Source: Aaosphaeria pasadenensis
Lineage: Eukaryota > Ascomycota > Dothideomycetes > Pleosporales
Direction: 5' to 3'
DNA length: 64,000 nt
NCBI GenBank assembly: GCA_022813625.1
Contig: JAKLMB010000001.1
Location: 682,001-746,000, forward strand
Shown here: positions 1 through 11,082 of the stretch, piece after piece
Layout: the number at the start of each line of letters is the position of its first letter
Numbering within the stretch: position 1 is the stretch's first letter
Made by a program: the position numbers and the translations under genes
Notes under the pieces: generated by a model
What the model was told of the DNA's origin: nothing
Seen by the model: only the letters and a program-made list of their open reading frames with translations
Databases searched by the model: none

Positions 1-1025
1 CTCCACTTTGATAGGGTTAAAATCAGGGTAGAGCTCTTGAGCATCAAGGTAGCCCAGATACTTCGCGCTCTCTCTCGAGCTGTCACCTCTGATGTACTTT
101 GATAAGTTGTAGTCGTCGCGATAGACGCCGACTGCATTGGACCACGAAGTGGGGTCTTCTCGGAAAGCTTCCCTGGCCTTCTGGCGACGGGCAATCAGGT
201 CTTCTTTTGAGATCTTCACAATATGCAGATTAGATGGCTGAAACTTCAGCTAGACGGTGTCAAGCTTACCGGAGTAATATCGACCTTTTCACCCGTCTTT
301 CTCTCGACAAGCTCAATGATCTCATTCTGACTGAGCTCCTCGCCCCAACAAGAGACCTTCTGGTTCAAGGTCCTTTGATCTTTCACAATTCTTGCTACGA
401 ATCGTCCAATGTCTCTCTTATCGGTCAGAAGGTTTTTAACGTCACCACCACCATAGACCTCTGTGGTAGGCATAATCAATGCGTAGTCGAGCTTTCCGCT
501 TGGAACTGGCGGAAAGCAAATCTGATGCCAAAATCCAACATCGACAATCGTATAGGGAATACGGTGGTACCACAGACGTTGATAAACCTTTTCTTTCTCA
601 TCGCGCAGGAACATGACTTCTCCAGGGGGCGAGACAGTTATCCACCCAGCGACGAATCGCTTGCAGGTGCCAGCCGCGGCGATGGCATCCGCTAAGTTGA
701 GCTGAGCGAGCTGCTGTGTGGCTCCTATGGCGCTAATGATGGTGGTATAGCCCTTGACATGTTTGGCGAGATCATCGACTGGGCCATTTATGTCTGCAAC
801 AACGATCTTCAAGCCACGGCTTCTGAAGTTCTCGACGGCTGGCTTATTGGCCGATGAAGGCTGTACTAGCAAGGAAATATCCTAATTCAAGGTTAGTTTC
901 GAAGGTCTTTGATCGCGAGAACATCGCAACCTTACAAAGCCACCATCTTCTTCGAGACCCGCAAGAATATCTTTCCCGGTTTCGCCAGTGGCTCCGAGCA
1001 AAAGGACCTTTTCGATGTTTGACAT
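1..1025 (-). CDS. NmrA-like / isoflavone-reductase-family NAD(P)-binding protein, 3' end outside window
   Basis: Three exons read on the minus strand: 936-1025, 270-881 and 1-213, the last running off the left edge. Introns are 54 nt (882-935) and 56 nt (214-269), with GTAAGG/TAG and GTAAGC/AAG borders, and the frame is kept through both. The N-terminus starts MSNIEKVLLLGATGETGK, a Rossmann dinucleotide-binding loop (GATGxTG). It is followed by the family's IISAIGATQQ and FVAGW segments. Members of this family are NAD(P)H-dependent reductases of aromatic or quinone substrates, or redox-sensing regulators without catalysis. The sequence does not say which applies here. The protein is probably cytosolic because no signal peptide is seen. 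The ATG at 1025 is the first that gives the full loop. Family assignment is good; substrate is unknown. Confidence 0.82.
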
Positions 1026-1828
1026 GTTTATTGACTGAATGTTCTTAGTGTAAGTGTAATTTTCTTGACAATTTAATTTACCTTTTGCTTGTCCGATTCG
1101 CAATTATATACATGTCGTTGGGTTTCGTAATGACATAATCGATAGCTAGCGAAAGTGCAATTGCACTTTACTCTTAATCATCAACCAACTTCAGCACTAG
1201 AACCAACATAGGCGACTGAATCACAGGCACAGATGTTGTATTACTTCGGATCAAAATTCTCGGACCAGACCTAATGATTGGGTCTATGCGTAGAATATAA
1301 GATTACGACGTCGTCCACCAGCCGGATACATTCCACCCGGAAACATGGAGTTGCACATGGCTAATACTTTGTGCATATTTGGTTTGTAAGAGCTTTTAGT
1401 ACAGCTGTGCATTTTTACGAAGTCGTACTTGATGGGAATGATACAGACTTCGATGATGACTTTGGACTTGTTTGCCAGACGCCTGGTTTTCAGTGAACTA
1501 GCATTCTTCTGAATAGTATGTGTTTAGGCATTTTGGAACGAAATTACACTATATACGATCTACGCGCAATGTCATTATCAATATTGCATGGCCCATTACA
1601 CAGCAACAAGAAGTCTTTGCCCCTCATAGCAGAGAAAAACATTGTATTATGTTTGGCTGCTATTCTTTTATCATGGTTACGGCGAATATTACATCGTAGG
1701 CGTCATGAACTCCCATCTATCCTTCCTCTATCACAAAGGTTCACGACCTCCCTATTGACCTATGGATAAGAAACATCTTTCACGCCATGATGGAGAAAGT
1801 CTTTTCCAATTGCGCCAAATCTTTTATT
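1026..1828. other. Intergenic, no gene recognised
   Basis: AT-leaning spacer between the reductase start and the stop of the next minus-strand gene. It should contain the reductase promoter. The short open frames here have no recognisable family features. Confidence 0.5.
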
Positions 1829-3034
1829 TTACACTCCAAACTCCCATTTCTTCCGAGCCACGGTTGCGGGCACCTTTCTAATATTCCGATTCGATGGTGT
1901 AGCCTTCTGTTCGCGGGAGCCTGTGTAACGCGAAGATCGAACTGTCTCCGAACCTTTGGAACCTTCTTTTGTCTCCCTGGTGCCTGAAAACACCGGCAAT
2001 TTTGATCCTTCCAGGGTTCTTGTAGGTGTCACTGTTGCCGGGCTGTACACTTTTGCACGCGTGCGAATGGGAGTGGGTAGTTTGCTCGGGGATCGTCGCA
2101 AAGTTCGATGCGATAGGTCTTTGCCAATCTCTGGATCAAGGTTTCCCGGTCGGCTTGTACGGGATGATATAAAATATTTATCTGCTCCCGTAGGAGATAA
2201 ATGTAGTGATGAACGGCCGTGCAACGAACCTTGCAGGCTCTGTGAATGTGAGAATCGAGCTTCTGTTGGCACCGTCTGAAGCTTTTCAGTTCCTCGACTA
2301 AGGGAAGAAGAGCTTTCACACCGAGTGCCTCCTCTTTGATCGATATCGGACTTTGCTGGCGGTCCATCCTCGATGTAAGAACCAGCGGCTTTGAAGAGGG
2401 CGTTCAGCAGATCTTGTTCCTGGATGTCAAGTGTATCAAGCGCACGAGATAGGCTTTGCCTCTCTGCGGCGATTCTACGCAGCTCTATGCATATCCTGGA
2501 TACTGTGACAAGAGACCTCTTGTCTTGTGTGTACTCGTTATACTGTTCTGTGATATCCCTTAATGCATTGCCCGGTTGAGATATCTTCGCATCTAGGACT
2601 TCCGGTAGCTGAGATCCTTTAGCCTTGAATGGCTGACTACTCTTCTTTAGATGTTTGTCAGCGATTGAAGGGAGTTCCCGACGACGTCTATCTTCTTTAT
2701 CAACGTTGTTTGACTTCGCAGTTAAACCAGCTAGTGTATTGGAACCGCCGACAGAAGCACCTATATCGTCTCTGTATACATCAATTCTCTCACGATTGAT
2801 GCGTGTCGAACTTCGCGAAGTGTTTCGTGAATGTTGTGATGAGGTTATTGAAGAAGGTTTACGTTCGAGTGGAAGCGCATCTGGCGACGGCTCGCGGCCC
2901 TGGCACTGGGTTAGATGACACTTCTGGCGAATTTGCATCATGGAATGTAAGTGACTCACCTCAGATGCCGCATGTAGCTCTTTCATATCTTCCAAGGCTG
3001 ACGTATCCTCCAGATACAGATCGCTAGAGTTCAT
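1829..3034 (-). CDS. Basic, Ser/Arg-rich coiled-coil protein of unknown function with SKLP motifs
   Basis: One open frame of 401 codons from the ATG at 3034 to the TAA at 1829. The product is hydrophilic and basic. A likely helical, coiled-coil segment lies near residues 155-215 (DITEQYNEYTQDKRSLVTVS to DLLNALFKAAG). The C-terminal part is Ser/Pro/Arg-rich and contains RRSPSKLPTPIRTR and EGSKLPVFSG. A 60-nt stretch (2900-2959) has a good donor (GTGAGT), a CTAAC branch and a CAG acceptor. It is a multiple of three without stops, so the protein may be 381 aa if spliced. Splice-like signals upstream of 3034 suggest at least one 5'-UTR intron. No family recognised. The SKLP motifs in a basic context recall SxIP/SxLP microtubule plus-end motifs, which is only a suggestion. 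It shares an upstream region with the plus-strand gene at 3482. Confidence 0.62.
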   Translation of the reverse strand: MNSSDLYLEDTSALEDMKELHAASEVSHLHSMMQIRQKCHLTQCQGREPSPDALPLERKPSSITSSQHSRNTSRSSTRINRERIDVYRDDIGASVGGSNTLAGLTAKSNNVDKEDRRRRELPSIADKHLKKSSQPFKAKGSQLPEVLDAKISQPGNALRDITEQYNEYTQDKRSLVTVSRICIELRRIAAERQSLSRALDTLDIQEQDLLNALFKAAGSYIEDGPPAKSDIDQRGGTRCESSSSLSRGTEKLQTVPTEARFSHSQSLQGSLHGRSSLHLSPTGADKYFISSRTSRPGNLDPEIGKDLSHRTLRRSPSKLPTPIRTRAKVYSPATVTPTRTLEGSKLPVFSGTRETKEGSKGSETVRSSRYTGSREQKATPSNRNIRKVPATVARKKWEFGV

Positions 3035-3481
3035 GTTGACGCAGGCTTCGGTGAACGTGCTACAACAACAGCGAATATTAGCTTAATACATTCTCAGTCC
3101 TGCTCTTGAGTCGTCATTGATATTGTGTGAGAACTTACCTGTCAAAGATAGTTGTGGGTTCTGTTGTTGTTAAGGCGAAGTCGGGTCAAATCTGTGTGTC
3201 AGTCAACCACACATGCAGTTGAGCATGATAGCAACCAGCACTGGGGCAGTCTACGTATAGGCAAACATGAACAAAATCACTTACGCATCTGCACAAGTGA
3301 AGGCCAGCGGCCGCCAGCGTAGCACGTGATTCTGCCTCGCTAGTCTACACCTTTACCTTTATCACCGCACACTACCTTCACTCTCTTCCCTCTCCTCCTA
3401 CCAACAACGTTCCTCCGTCTTCGGCTTTTGCCCTGCAAGAATAAAAGCGCTAACCGTGCTTGCAGGTACAAACAATAGAAG
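3035..3481. promoter_or_regulatory. Bidirectional promoter region with CACGTG box
   Basis: A 447-bp interval separates two divergent start codons (3034 minus, 3482 plus). It holds a CACGTG palindrome at 3323-3328, followed by GAT. A pyrimidine-rich run at about 3340-3420 lies just before the plus-strand gene, as is common near fungal transcription starts. Splice signals on the minus strand (GTAAGT near 3135-3140) point to 5'-UTR introns of the minus gene. Confidence 0.5.
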
Positions 3482-6400
3482 ATGGGTCATAGAAAGAAGC
3501 GAGCTCACCCACCCACTCTTCCACACCCTCAACCCGAGTACCCAGGTGCTCCCAATCAGCTTCCGCCATACCTTCCGACCACCTTCACCAACTCTCCTCC
3601 CGGCCACGTCTACTACACCTACCAGGTACCGAGTGGCACTATGGAGAACGGCAACATGCACGGCCAGATCAATGGTCCCATGATCAACCCAATGGACGTC
3701 ACTATGAACGGTCAAGTGAACGGCCAGATGGAGAACCGCAATCCAAATGGCGAGATGAGTTCCCAGAACATGAACGGTTATACTAATAACCATCACTTTT
3801 CTAGCCATGCAGCAAATCGATCCATCAGTATGCCTATCAACAACCAGCATATGAACGATCGCAACATGAGTGGGCCCAAGGACAACCGCACTGCGGGCAA
3901 TCACCCTAACAACAGCTATAGCAAGGGTAGTCCCGTGAACCACCGAAAGTTGAGTGGTCCGAGAGATAATCCAGACAAGACCAATACCAACAACAACGGA
4001 AGTTACCGTGGCGGTAAAGGAGGCCGTGGGCGTGGCTTCAACAGGCGAAACTCCACAATGCCTCATCAGAACAGTGGCCAGTTTCACAACAACAATACCT
4101 TCCAGAACAACGGCTATCAAAACAATGCTTACTTTAATAACGGAAACATTGGAAACGGCCGGGGCAACTACGAAAGGCGTTCAACTCGCGATCGTAACGC
4201 CTCCAATCCGTACAGTGCGCCCTATGGACAGGTTCTGAGGCAGACATCGCAAAACTTCCCGAACGGCGTGGTCTATTACCCTGTTTATCCCCAGGCCCAG
4301 TATCAGTATCAGGCTTTCCAGCAGACTCAGGCCCAGCTGCCACAACCTCAAGTCCCGCAGCAACCATATCGGTCCCCTTCTCAGTACCAGGTTCAGCAAC
4401 AGCCATACCAATCCCCTCCTCACAACCAGGTTCAGCAGCGCCAATCTCCCCAACACCACCCGTTCCAGCACCAGTTGCAATTCCCGCAGCAGGTCCAGGT
4501 CCAAGTCCAGCCGCAGCACCAAGCACAGCAGCGTCAACAGACCCAAGTGCCGACGTACACCGTTGCAAACACCCACGCACCAACCATGACCCGACCCATG
4601 AGCGCACCCATGAACTACACCGCTGCTTCCGGTCCTGTGCCTCAGACTTCCGGCGCGGTCGCAGTCCCAGGCGCCATGGCTCAACCTCCAATGCAGACCT
4701 TCGTACCATACAACGGCCCAGTCCCCGCGCCTCATGCCATGAACCCATCTCCCGAGCACCGTAGCGGGTCTCAACCTAACCCTCACGGCGCCCAGCAAAC
4801 AGGAACTTACCCCTTCAATTCGCCACAGGGCAACCACATCCCAAGCAAGCCCAGCCCAGAAGCCATCAACCACTTCGTCAACCACGCGCTCGCACACTTC
4901 GGCGCAGAACTCGAGGTCACGCACGCGAAGTACAAGAAACCCCTCCGCGACACCGTCGCCTCGTTCAACAAGTGCCAGGTCGAGGAGGCCAAGTGCCACG
5001 AGCGGTTTACGAGCGAGTACGACCGAGGGCTCGAGGCGTTCGAGAAAAGCATCACTGTCGCGGACTGCGACGAAAGGGTCAAACTGCAGCAGGAGGCGCT
5101 CGCGCTGTTCCAGCACTCGCATCAGCTGAGGCGTCAGGGCCACGAGTGGTATCAGCAGGTTGAGCGTCTGCGGACCGCGATGGGCGAGGCGAGGGATGGC
5201 GATTATAAGGAGTTGCTTGGCTTGACTACGGCCATGATGGATCGGATTCAGGATGGTCTTGCGGGGGTGTTTCACTTGCCTCCGCAGTCTGCGGCCGTGA
5301 GGAAGTATCGGGCTACGAGGACTGCTGTTTACCATCCTGCGGCCTTTGGAGTCAACACTGCGGATGTGCTTCACCTTGATAACGCTGGCAAGCCCGCCAT
5401 CCACAAGACTGATGGACCTGGGCCCAGGCAAGTCGACGCCAAACAAGTCGACACCCAAAAACCTGAGAAGACTCAACCTCAACCTCTAGAGGCCATCGAC
5501 ATCAAAACCGCCGAAACCCTCAACATCGCCGACGCGGTCCCCGGCCCAGCCGTACACCTAACCTCCGAATTCCTCACCGACAGCAGCGACACCGGCTCCG
5601 ACGACCTCGTCATCTGCGTCTCCAAGCGGCCCTCAGCCTCCAACGCGCCTCGCACCCCAGACTACCCGAGCTCCCACTCCGCCGACGCCGACTCCTACGA
5701 CTTCTGCTCCAACTCCAGCGACAAAGCCAAGAGCGAATGCGCCATCCCACCACCCTCGTCGTACGAATCCAACGGCAAAGGCAAAGGAAAAGGCAAAGGC
5801 AAAGGCAAAGAAGCAATCAAACAACCCCCATACTTCACACCACCCCCAGCCCCATCCTCCCAGTTCCCCACCGCCACCACCACCACCGCCCCATCAACAG
5901 CAGACCATCGTGGAACCGCCAGACTCTCCTTCGGCAAGCTACCCAGCCTCACCATAAAAGTTCCCAGCAAACCATCCTCCAGCCCTCAGAAGGACGCTAC
6001 GTCCGACCCAGTTGCAACCGCCCAGGCGGGCCTAGGCATCCTCCTCAACAACGCTTCCCTGCCTCCCCCTCCCCCTCCTACCGCACCCGCGCCTAAATTG
6101 AACGTAATGTCCTTCGACACGCTGAAGAAGAAGTTCAGGTCGAAAGCTGTGCGCGAGTCGCGCAGAGTGAGCGTTGAGCAACAGCAGGGGATGCAGGAGA
6201 TGCAGGTCGTGTCGCCGGTTGATAGTAGTGGCGGCGTTGAGGATCCGTTTGTTACGCCTTTGAGTACGCCGACGGGATTGGTTGGTCTTGCTGCTGCTGG
6301 TGTTGCTGCTGCTGAGGCCGCGACTGCAGCGACTGCAGAGACTGTGACTACCGAGACTACCACGACCGCGGCTGCTGAGACGGCGAAAGACGACGGCAGT

Positions 6401-6520
6401 GGAAATGGAGGTGCTGGAGAAGCGAAGAAGACAGGCACCGCGAAGAGGCAGAAATGGGGCAAGAGGGCTAATAAAGCTGATAAGAAGGTCAAGAACGGCG
6501 GCGGAGGAGACGGCAAGTAG
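3482..6520 (+). CDS. 1012-aa Q/N/P-rich low-complexity protein with conserved helical core, function unknown
   Basis: Single uninterrupted frame from ATG 3482 to TAG 6520. Residues 1-230 are rich in Asn, Gly, Met and His, with a GGKGGRGRGFNRR patch that looks like an RGG-type RNA-binding segment. Residues 240-370 are strongly Gln/Pro-rich. Around residues 455-620 the sequence becomes orderly and charged (NHFVNHALAHFGAELEVTHA to TAMMDRIQDGLAGVF), predicted mostly helical and probably the only folded part. A KG repeat (about residue 760), Pro-rich and Ala/Thr-rich stretches and a Lys-rich tail (KRQKWGKRANKADKKVK) follow. The composition fits an RNA-associated or granule-forming protein, but this is inference; no named domain is seen. 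Coding-strand composition switches from C-rich to G-rich near 6115. Confidence 0.75.
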   Translation: MGHRKKRAHPPTLPHPQPEYPGAPNQLPPYLPTTFTNSPPGHVYYTYQVPSGTMENGNMHGQINGPMINPMDVTMNGQVNGQMENRNPNGEMSSQNMNGYTNNHHFSSHAANRSISMPINNQHMNDRNMSGPKDNRTAGNHPNNSYSKGSPVNHRKLSGPRDNPDKTNTNNNGSYRGGKGGRGRGFNRRNSTMPHQNSGQFHNNNTFQNNGYQNNAYFNNGNIGNGRGNYERRSTRDRNASNPYSAPYGQVLRQTSQNFPNGVVYYPVYPQAQYQYQAFQQTQAQLPQPQVPQQPYRSPSQYQVQQQPYQSPPHNQVQQRQSPQHHPFQHQLQFPQQVQVQVQPQHQAQQRQQTQVPTYTVANTHAPTMTRPMSAPMNYTAASGPVPQTSGAVAVPGAMAQPPMQTFVPYNGPVPAPHAMNPSPEHRSGSQPNPHGAQQTGTYPFNSPQGNHIPSKPSPEAINHFVNHALAHFGAELEVTHAKYKKPLRDTVASFNKCQVEEAKCHERFTSEYDRGLEAFEKSITVADCDERVKLQQEALALFQHSHQLRRQGHEWYQQVERLRTAMGEARDGDYKELLGLTTAMMDRIQDGLAGVFHLPPQSAAVRKYRATRTAVYHPAAFGVNTADVLHLDNAGKPAIHKTDGPGPRQVDAKQVDTQKPEKTQPQPLEAIDIKTAETLNIADAVPGPAVHLTSEFLTDSSDTGSDDLVICVSKRPSASNAPRTPDYPSSHSADADSYDFCSNSSDKAKSECAIPPPSSYESNGKGKGKGKGKGKEAIKQPPYFTPPPAPSSQFPTATTTTAPSTADHRGTARLSFGKLPSLTIKVPSKPSSSPQKDATSDPVATAQAGLGILLNNASLPPPPPPTAPAPKLNVMSFDTLKKKFRSKAVRESRRVSVEQQQGMQEMQVVSPVDSSGGVEDPFVTPLSTPTGLVGLAAAGVAAAEAATAATAETVTTETTTTAAAETAKDDGSGNGGAGEAKKTGTAKRQKWGKRANKADKKVKNGGGGDGK

Positions 6521-7315
6521 AACGACGACCCACATCCACCTCGGAGAAGTCAAGGACAGTGAACGACAGGAGTACGATACCCGTTTTCCCTGTGACATGA
6601 TGGGAGGATGGAATGATGGAATGATGCGAATGATTCGGATGATACCCCAACCCTTTTTCTTCCCTTTTCTTTTCTTTACTTTCCAATACGACAAACATCG
6701 ATACCCCCAAACTCAAGAAGCATACCCGGCCCCTTTTCCGTCTCTATTCACGGTTATTAGATGGCGGATACACTCATCCACGACTTCAAACATTGTCGAC
6801 AGAGTTTCTACGGATGCTTGTCGGATGGAGTTGGCTCACCGATGAGCTTCTTTCCTCAGTACATTTTCACGGGGGCTTTTTCTTTTTCTTTCCTTTCCAT
6901 CAAGGGAGGGTACACACGCCTCCACGCAACAACAGCACCCCCTCATATACCCACGGCATACGGACGAGCTGCACGCACAGATTGCAGGATAGTATCTGTG
7001 GATTCACAGCAGTCAACCGTCCCTCTGCGTGCAGTAGACACGGAGTCAACGGTGAAAACACTTTCATGTACAATAGTCAACCTTTTTGGAACCGGATGGA
7101 CAAACACACGGAAAAGGGGAGGTAGATGAAAATAATAGTATGTCTTATAAGGTTGTTTTGTGCTGTGTGATGTGAAGACTTTTTGATGTTGTGTTTTCGT
7201 TCTCAGTAGGAGTGGAGTGGACTTCATTTGGTGAAGTGATGCAATTGTTTCGCATATTCCAAGTGAGTGGTGCGATGTGCCCTCCAACCTACTATCGATT
7301 CACGCACCGTTCCAG
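6521..7315. other. Convergent intergenic spacer
   Basis: Lies between the 3' ends of the 1012-aa gene and the flavoenzyme gene, so it should contain both 3' UTRs. T-rich runs at 6650-6680 and 6870-6900 are visible. No coding frame is convincing. Confidence 0.45.
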
Positions 7316-9287
7316 CTACAGATGCGCCTTCAACGCCTCGTTCTCCCTGAACCTCCGCGGCCAAATCCCCTGCTTGCCCGGCGAGAGAATCCCCTTCGGA
7401 TCCAGCGCGTCCTTGATCCTCTCTACGAACCGCCGGTACGCGTGGTCGTTGAAATCGTACAGCGATGCGACTTGATCTGCACACACACACATTAGCCAAC
7501 CCAATCCAATCCAATCAAACTTGATTAGGCATTAGGCATGGGGGAGGGGGGAGCAGACTAACCCATAGCATTAACATGGCTCCTATACTTGCTGAAACCC
7601 CTCTTCTTGCCCTCGGCGAAGAGGTTCTGGAAGATGGTCTCGACGGCGCGGATATGTGACGGGTTGGTCTTGTCGAACGTCATCATGTTGACGAAGATGA
7701 CGTGTCGCTCGTGCATGAAGAAGTCGCAGAATAGGTCGAAGGACTCGGCTTCGCATATCCTATTACTCCGCGTTAGCTAGGTAGGTTCACGAGAAACAGT
7801 TGGGGAGGAAAGGGGAAAGGGGGCGCTCACTTCTTCGCCGTCTTCACCCACTCCAACACCGTCTTCCCACTGCTCGGGACGATGGGACTGTAATCGTAGT
7901 GCGCGCCGATCCCGCCGCCATCCTTGGGGAGTCTGAACTTCACCATCGGCAAGCTCCAAAGCGAGGGCACGCCGACGAAGAAGCCGCCGTGTGGTTCGGG
8001 GAGCGACGCCGGGTCGAGCGTGTGGCCGTCCTCCGCGGCGAACATGGCGCCCGTGAGTCGTCCTTTCGGTGCTTTGAGCCCCACGATCTTCTTCAGCTCG
8101 TCGAAGTGCGCCTGCACGACGTCCTGCGCGCCGTACAGCCCGAACTTTGCGTTCCAGTACCCGATGTCGAGTTCTTTCTGGAACTCCCTGAGGCGGGACT
8201 CCGGGATGGGGCCATCGTGCGGCCAGAGGTCTTCGCGCTTGCCCATCATGCCGAGCCATTCGACGAGGTTGGACACGTAGACGGTGTTCGGAAGGAGGCC
8301 GTCTCGTCGCAGTGGGCCGAACACGTCGACGATGGTCTCCACGTCCTCGAGATCTGGCATGTCGAACGAGCAGGACATGAATGCCTGGGGCGCGGGGGTG
8401 AGCCATATGCCTAGCTTGGTCACGATTCCGAGGTTGGACTGGAGAAACAGGCCCTCGATGCTGGGGCCGAACGTGAACTTCGAGAGGTGCGATGACGGGG
8501 ATCCGGAAACCGCGAACTGTCCCGTGCGGACGAGGTCGCCGTCCGCGAGCATGACTTCCACGCCGCAGATGTGCTGGTGGTGCGTCGCCGTGGGCGTGAA
8601 GCCCGTCCCGCGGTCGACGGTGTTGCCGACGACGGAGCCCCAGCCGAGGGAGGGGACGGAGGGCCAGACGGTGAGTTTGTGTTCAGTGCAGTATTCGTAC
8701 AGCTCGGTGAATGTCACGCCGGGCTCCACGACGGCGTACGCGTAGTCTGCGCTGACTTCTATTATCTTGTTCATGCGATGGAGATCGAGTGCCACGGAAC
8801 CATTGACTCTTGGAGCAGGGCCTCCATATCTAACGAACCATCATCAGCAAATTCACTCCCTCGAACCCCTTCTCTCATCCTTCTCATGGGAAAAGACACA
8901 ATGGGCGAAAATGGCAACATACCCCAGATTCTTCCCCCGACTAAACGTCCAAACCGGCACGTCAAACTCATTCGAGATCCTCAGAATCTCCCTCAGCTCC
9001 TCTACACTCTTCGGCCTCACCGCCGCACTCGGCATCTTCCTCTTCCCCTCCGCCTCCCGCAGCTCGTACGGGTCGATGTACTCGGCCAACGCGTCGCCCT
9101 GGAGGACTTGCTCGTGGCCCACGACCACCATGTACTGCAGGATCGCGGCCTCGAATGCATAGCGGGTCACCCCTGGCGGGAGGACTGATTTGAGGGGCGT
9201 GGTGATGGATTGTTTGAAGAGAGTGAGGTGGGTTGTTTGGTAGTCTGGGTTGGTGTACGCTGGGGTGTGGTTGATTGGTGGAGGCAT
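7316..9287 (-). CDS. Vanillyl-alcohol-oxidase-type FAD-linked oxidoreductase
   Basis: Four exons: 8923-9287, 7831-8829, 7563-7759 and 7316-7476, giving 573 aa. Introns of 93, 71 and 86 nt have GTATGT/TAG, GTGAGC/TAG and GTTAGT/CAG borders. The product has the p-cresol methylhydroxylase/VAO fold order: PP-loop-like FSRGKNLGYGGPAP (residues 115-128), then a cap domain, then the C-terminal MDQV...GILSPGKQGIW segment. His432 in IGAHYDYSP aligns with the histidine that carries FAD in Penicillium VAO. Tyr513-Arg514 and Tyr123 match active-site residues of that enzyme. These enzymes oxidise 4-alkylphenols such as vanillyl alcohol or eugenol, producing H2O2. At the position of VAO Asp170 this protein has Thr204. 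An in-frame ATG also exists at 9326; 9287 was chosen as the start nearest the conserved region. No signal peptide is seen, so a cytosolic or peroxisomal location is likely. Confidence 0.88.
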
Positions 9288-11082
9288 GTTGGTGGTGATG
9301 GTGGTTATGCGTGGGTGGACGGGCAATGCAATTCAATTCAATCCAAGAAGTATGCAAGTTGTTTTTAATTATGTGTTTCCCTGGAGGAGGTTCGCCAGGG
9401 GACGACGAAACCCACGCCGCGGATGCGTCCCATGCTTTTTATTTCTGGGAGATCGAAGCATGGTGAGGATGGGGGAGCATGGGAGCATGGGGAAAGGGTC
9501 CTGGCGGGTTTGGGGGAGATGGATGGACGTTCCCCACAATTTCGGTGCGGAGAAAAAAAGACCCCACATGGGATGGATGAACGTTGATGTACGAACTGTT
9601 TGAGCCTCCTCAGGCAGGCCCTGGACCGACGATCCTCGTGGCATTGGCCATTCTCGTCGGCTTGTGGATGCAAGTGCATGTATTCGTCTGATCTGAACGG
9701 TGTTATGCGCAGGTACCGAACGTTGATGCCGTGTTGTCGTCGGTCGTCATATCAGCATGTACCTGCCTGTCACCCACATGTCAGAAGAGCGATTCAAGCG
9801 CAGTGAACACTGTTGAAAGTACTCGCATCCCTCGGACTCGTCAATCCACTCATCTCTCCATCAGAAGGATCATCCCCCTTAGAAAGGGAGAAAACCATCA
9901 ACACAAGAAATGCACAAGTGTTGGTGAAGGTACTTAGACTGTTTGATAAATGCACCACATTGTGTCAATGGGTTTACTAGCATGTTCGCTGCCCACCTCA
10001 AATGTTAACGGGCAGCAACTTGCACTACCCCCATTCTTGAGGGCGTCTGAAGAATGAAGCAAGAAGGTCTATGAGTAGTGAGTGGGTAAATTAGGGTTCT
10101 AGGTATGTTTCATTTGGTAGATTTGATGTATTTTATGGTGGGCGATACACAGTCTCAGGTGTCCCATCGACTGTTGGCGTTTATCTTTATCTTATCTTGG
10201 CGGAAGGTGCGGAGGAGAAGATGAGCTTGAGCAAGTCACGTTATAGTATGAAAAGGAACAACAGATGGAGATACAAAAGGAACTGAACCCCTCCTCTCTC
10301 GAAAGACAGTATTGGCTCACTTATCGTCATTACACCTTTGATGATAAATCCGTTATGTAGTAGTGCCAGTGCGAAATTTCAAACTGAGCTTCGTTTCATT
10401 TCATTTCATTGGAGGAAATTTCCTCTACCCCAATCTACCATCAATACGTTTACAAGGACAGAAAGAGAAAGAGAGACAAAACCGAAATGTCGCGATCTCG
10501 CGAGGTTGTCGCCTACAGCCACAGCTACTGTGGTAGTGATCAGGTATTGAAAGCGACTGATATTTTTTTCCGAAAACGGCCAGTCCGGGGCCGGACAATC
10601 GCGTGCACCGGCCCTTGTCGGTTCGCCTGGTTTTTTTCTTGACTATTATGGACGTTACAAATGCTACGTTGATAGCTTCCCTAACCGGGGAGGACGAAAA
10701 TGATTTGACATGACTTTGCTTTGCTCTATCCAGAGGTTCGCAGCCAAGCTCTGCAAGATTGCCAGTCTCAAAACGACTGGTTGAAATGTGAAGAATAAAA
10801 CAAGATGATGATGTTAACAATGGTAAACGCGATGGCGGTGCGGGACATTGATACTATGCAGTGGCGCAACTGTTCAACTCCTAGAAGTGAAAAAGAAGAC
10901 AAGGAGAATCGTTAGTCGTAAGTGTATATCCAAACACTCTTGTCCGGGCTTCGGCCAGAATCCAATGGTTATCCGGGCTGGTCGTGCCATGCGCCCAACT
11001 CCGTATAAAGCCTTCGCGGGTCTACCAACCGGTTCCGGGTACTCCAAACTCTAAAAAAATCCAATCTTTCGCTGAAGCATGC
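9288..11082. other. 1.8-kb intergenic stretch without recognised gene
   Basis: Holds the promoter side of the flavoenzyme and the 3' side of the 271-aa gene. A short TTTCA tandem occurs near 10393-10410. Small open frames lack coding character. No RNA gene was recognised. Confidence 0.45.

Noticed and set aside
4181..5482. 433-codon minus-strand frame opposite the 1012-aa gene
   Set aside because: It is a Leu/Arg/Val-rich shadow of the Gln/Pro-rich coding sequence on the other strand. It has no start context or domain.
7777..8414. Frames of about 205 codons on both strands inside the VAO-type gene
   Set aside because: Both are shadows of exon 2 of the flavoenzyme. Composition is Arg/His-rich without family features.
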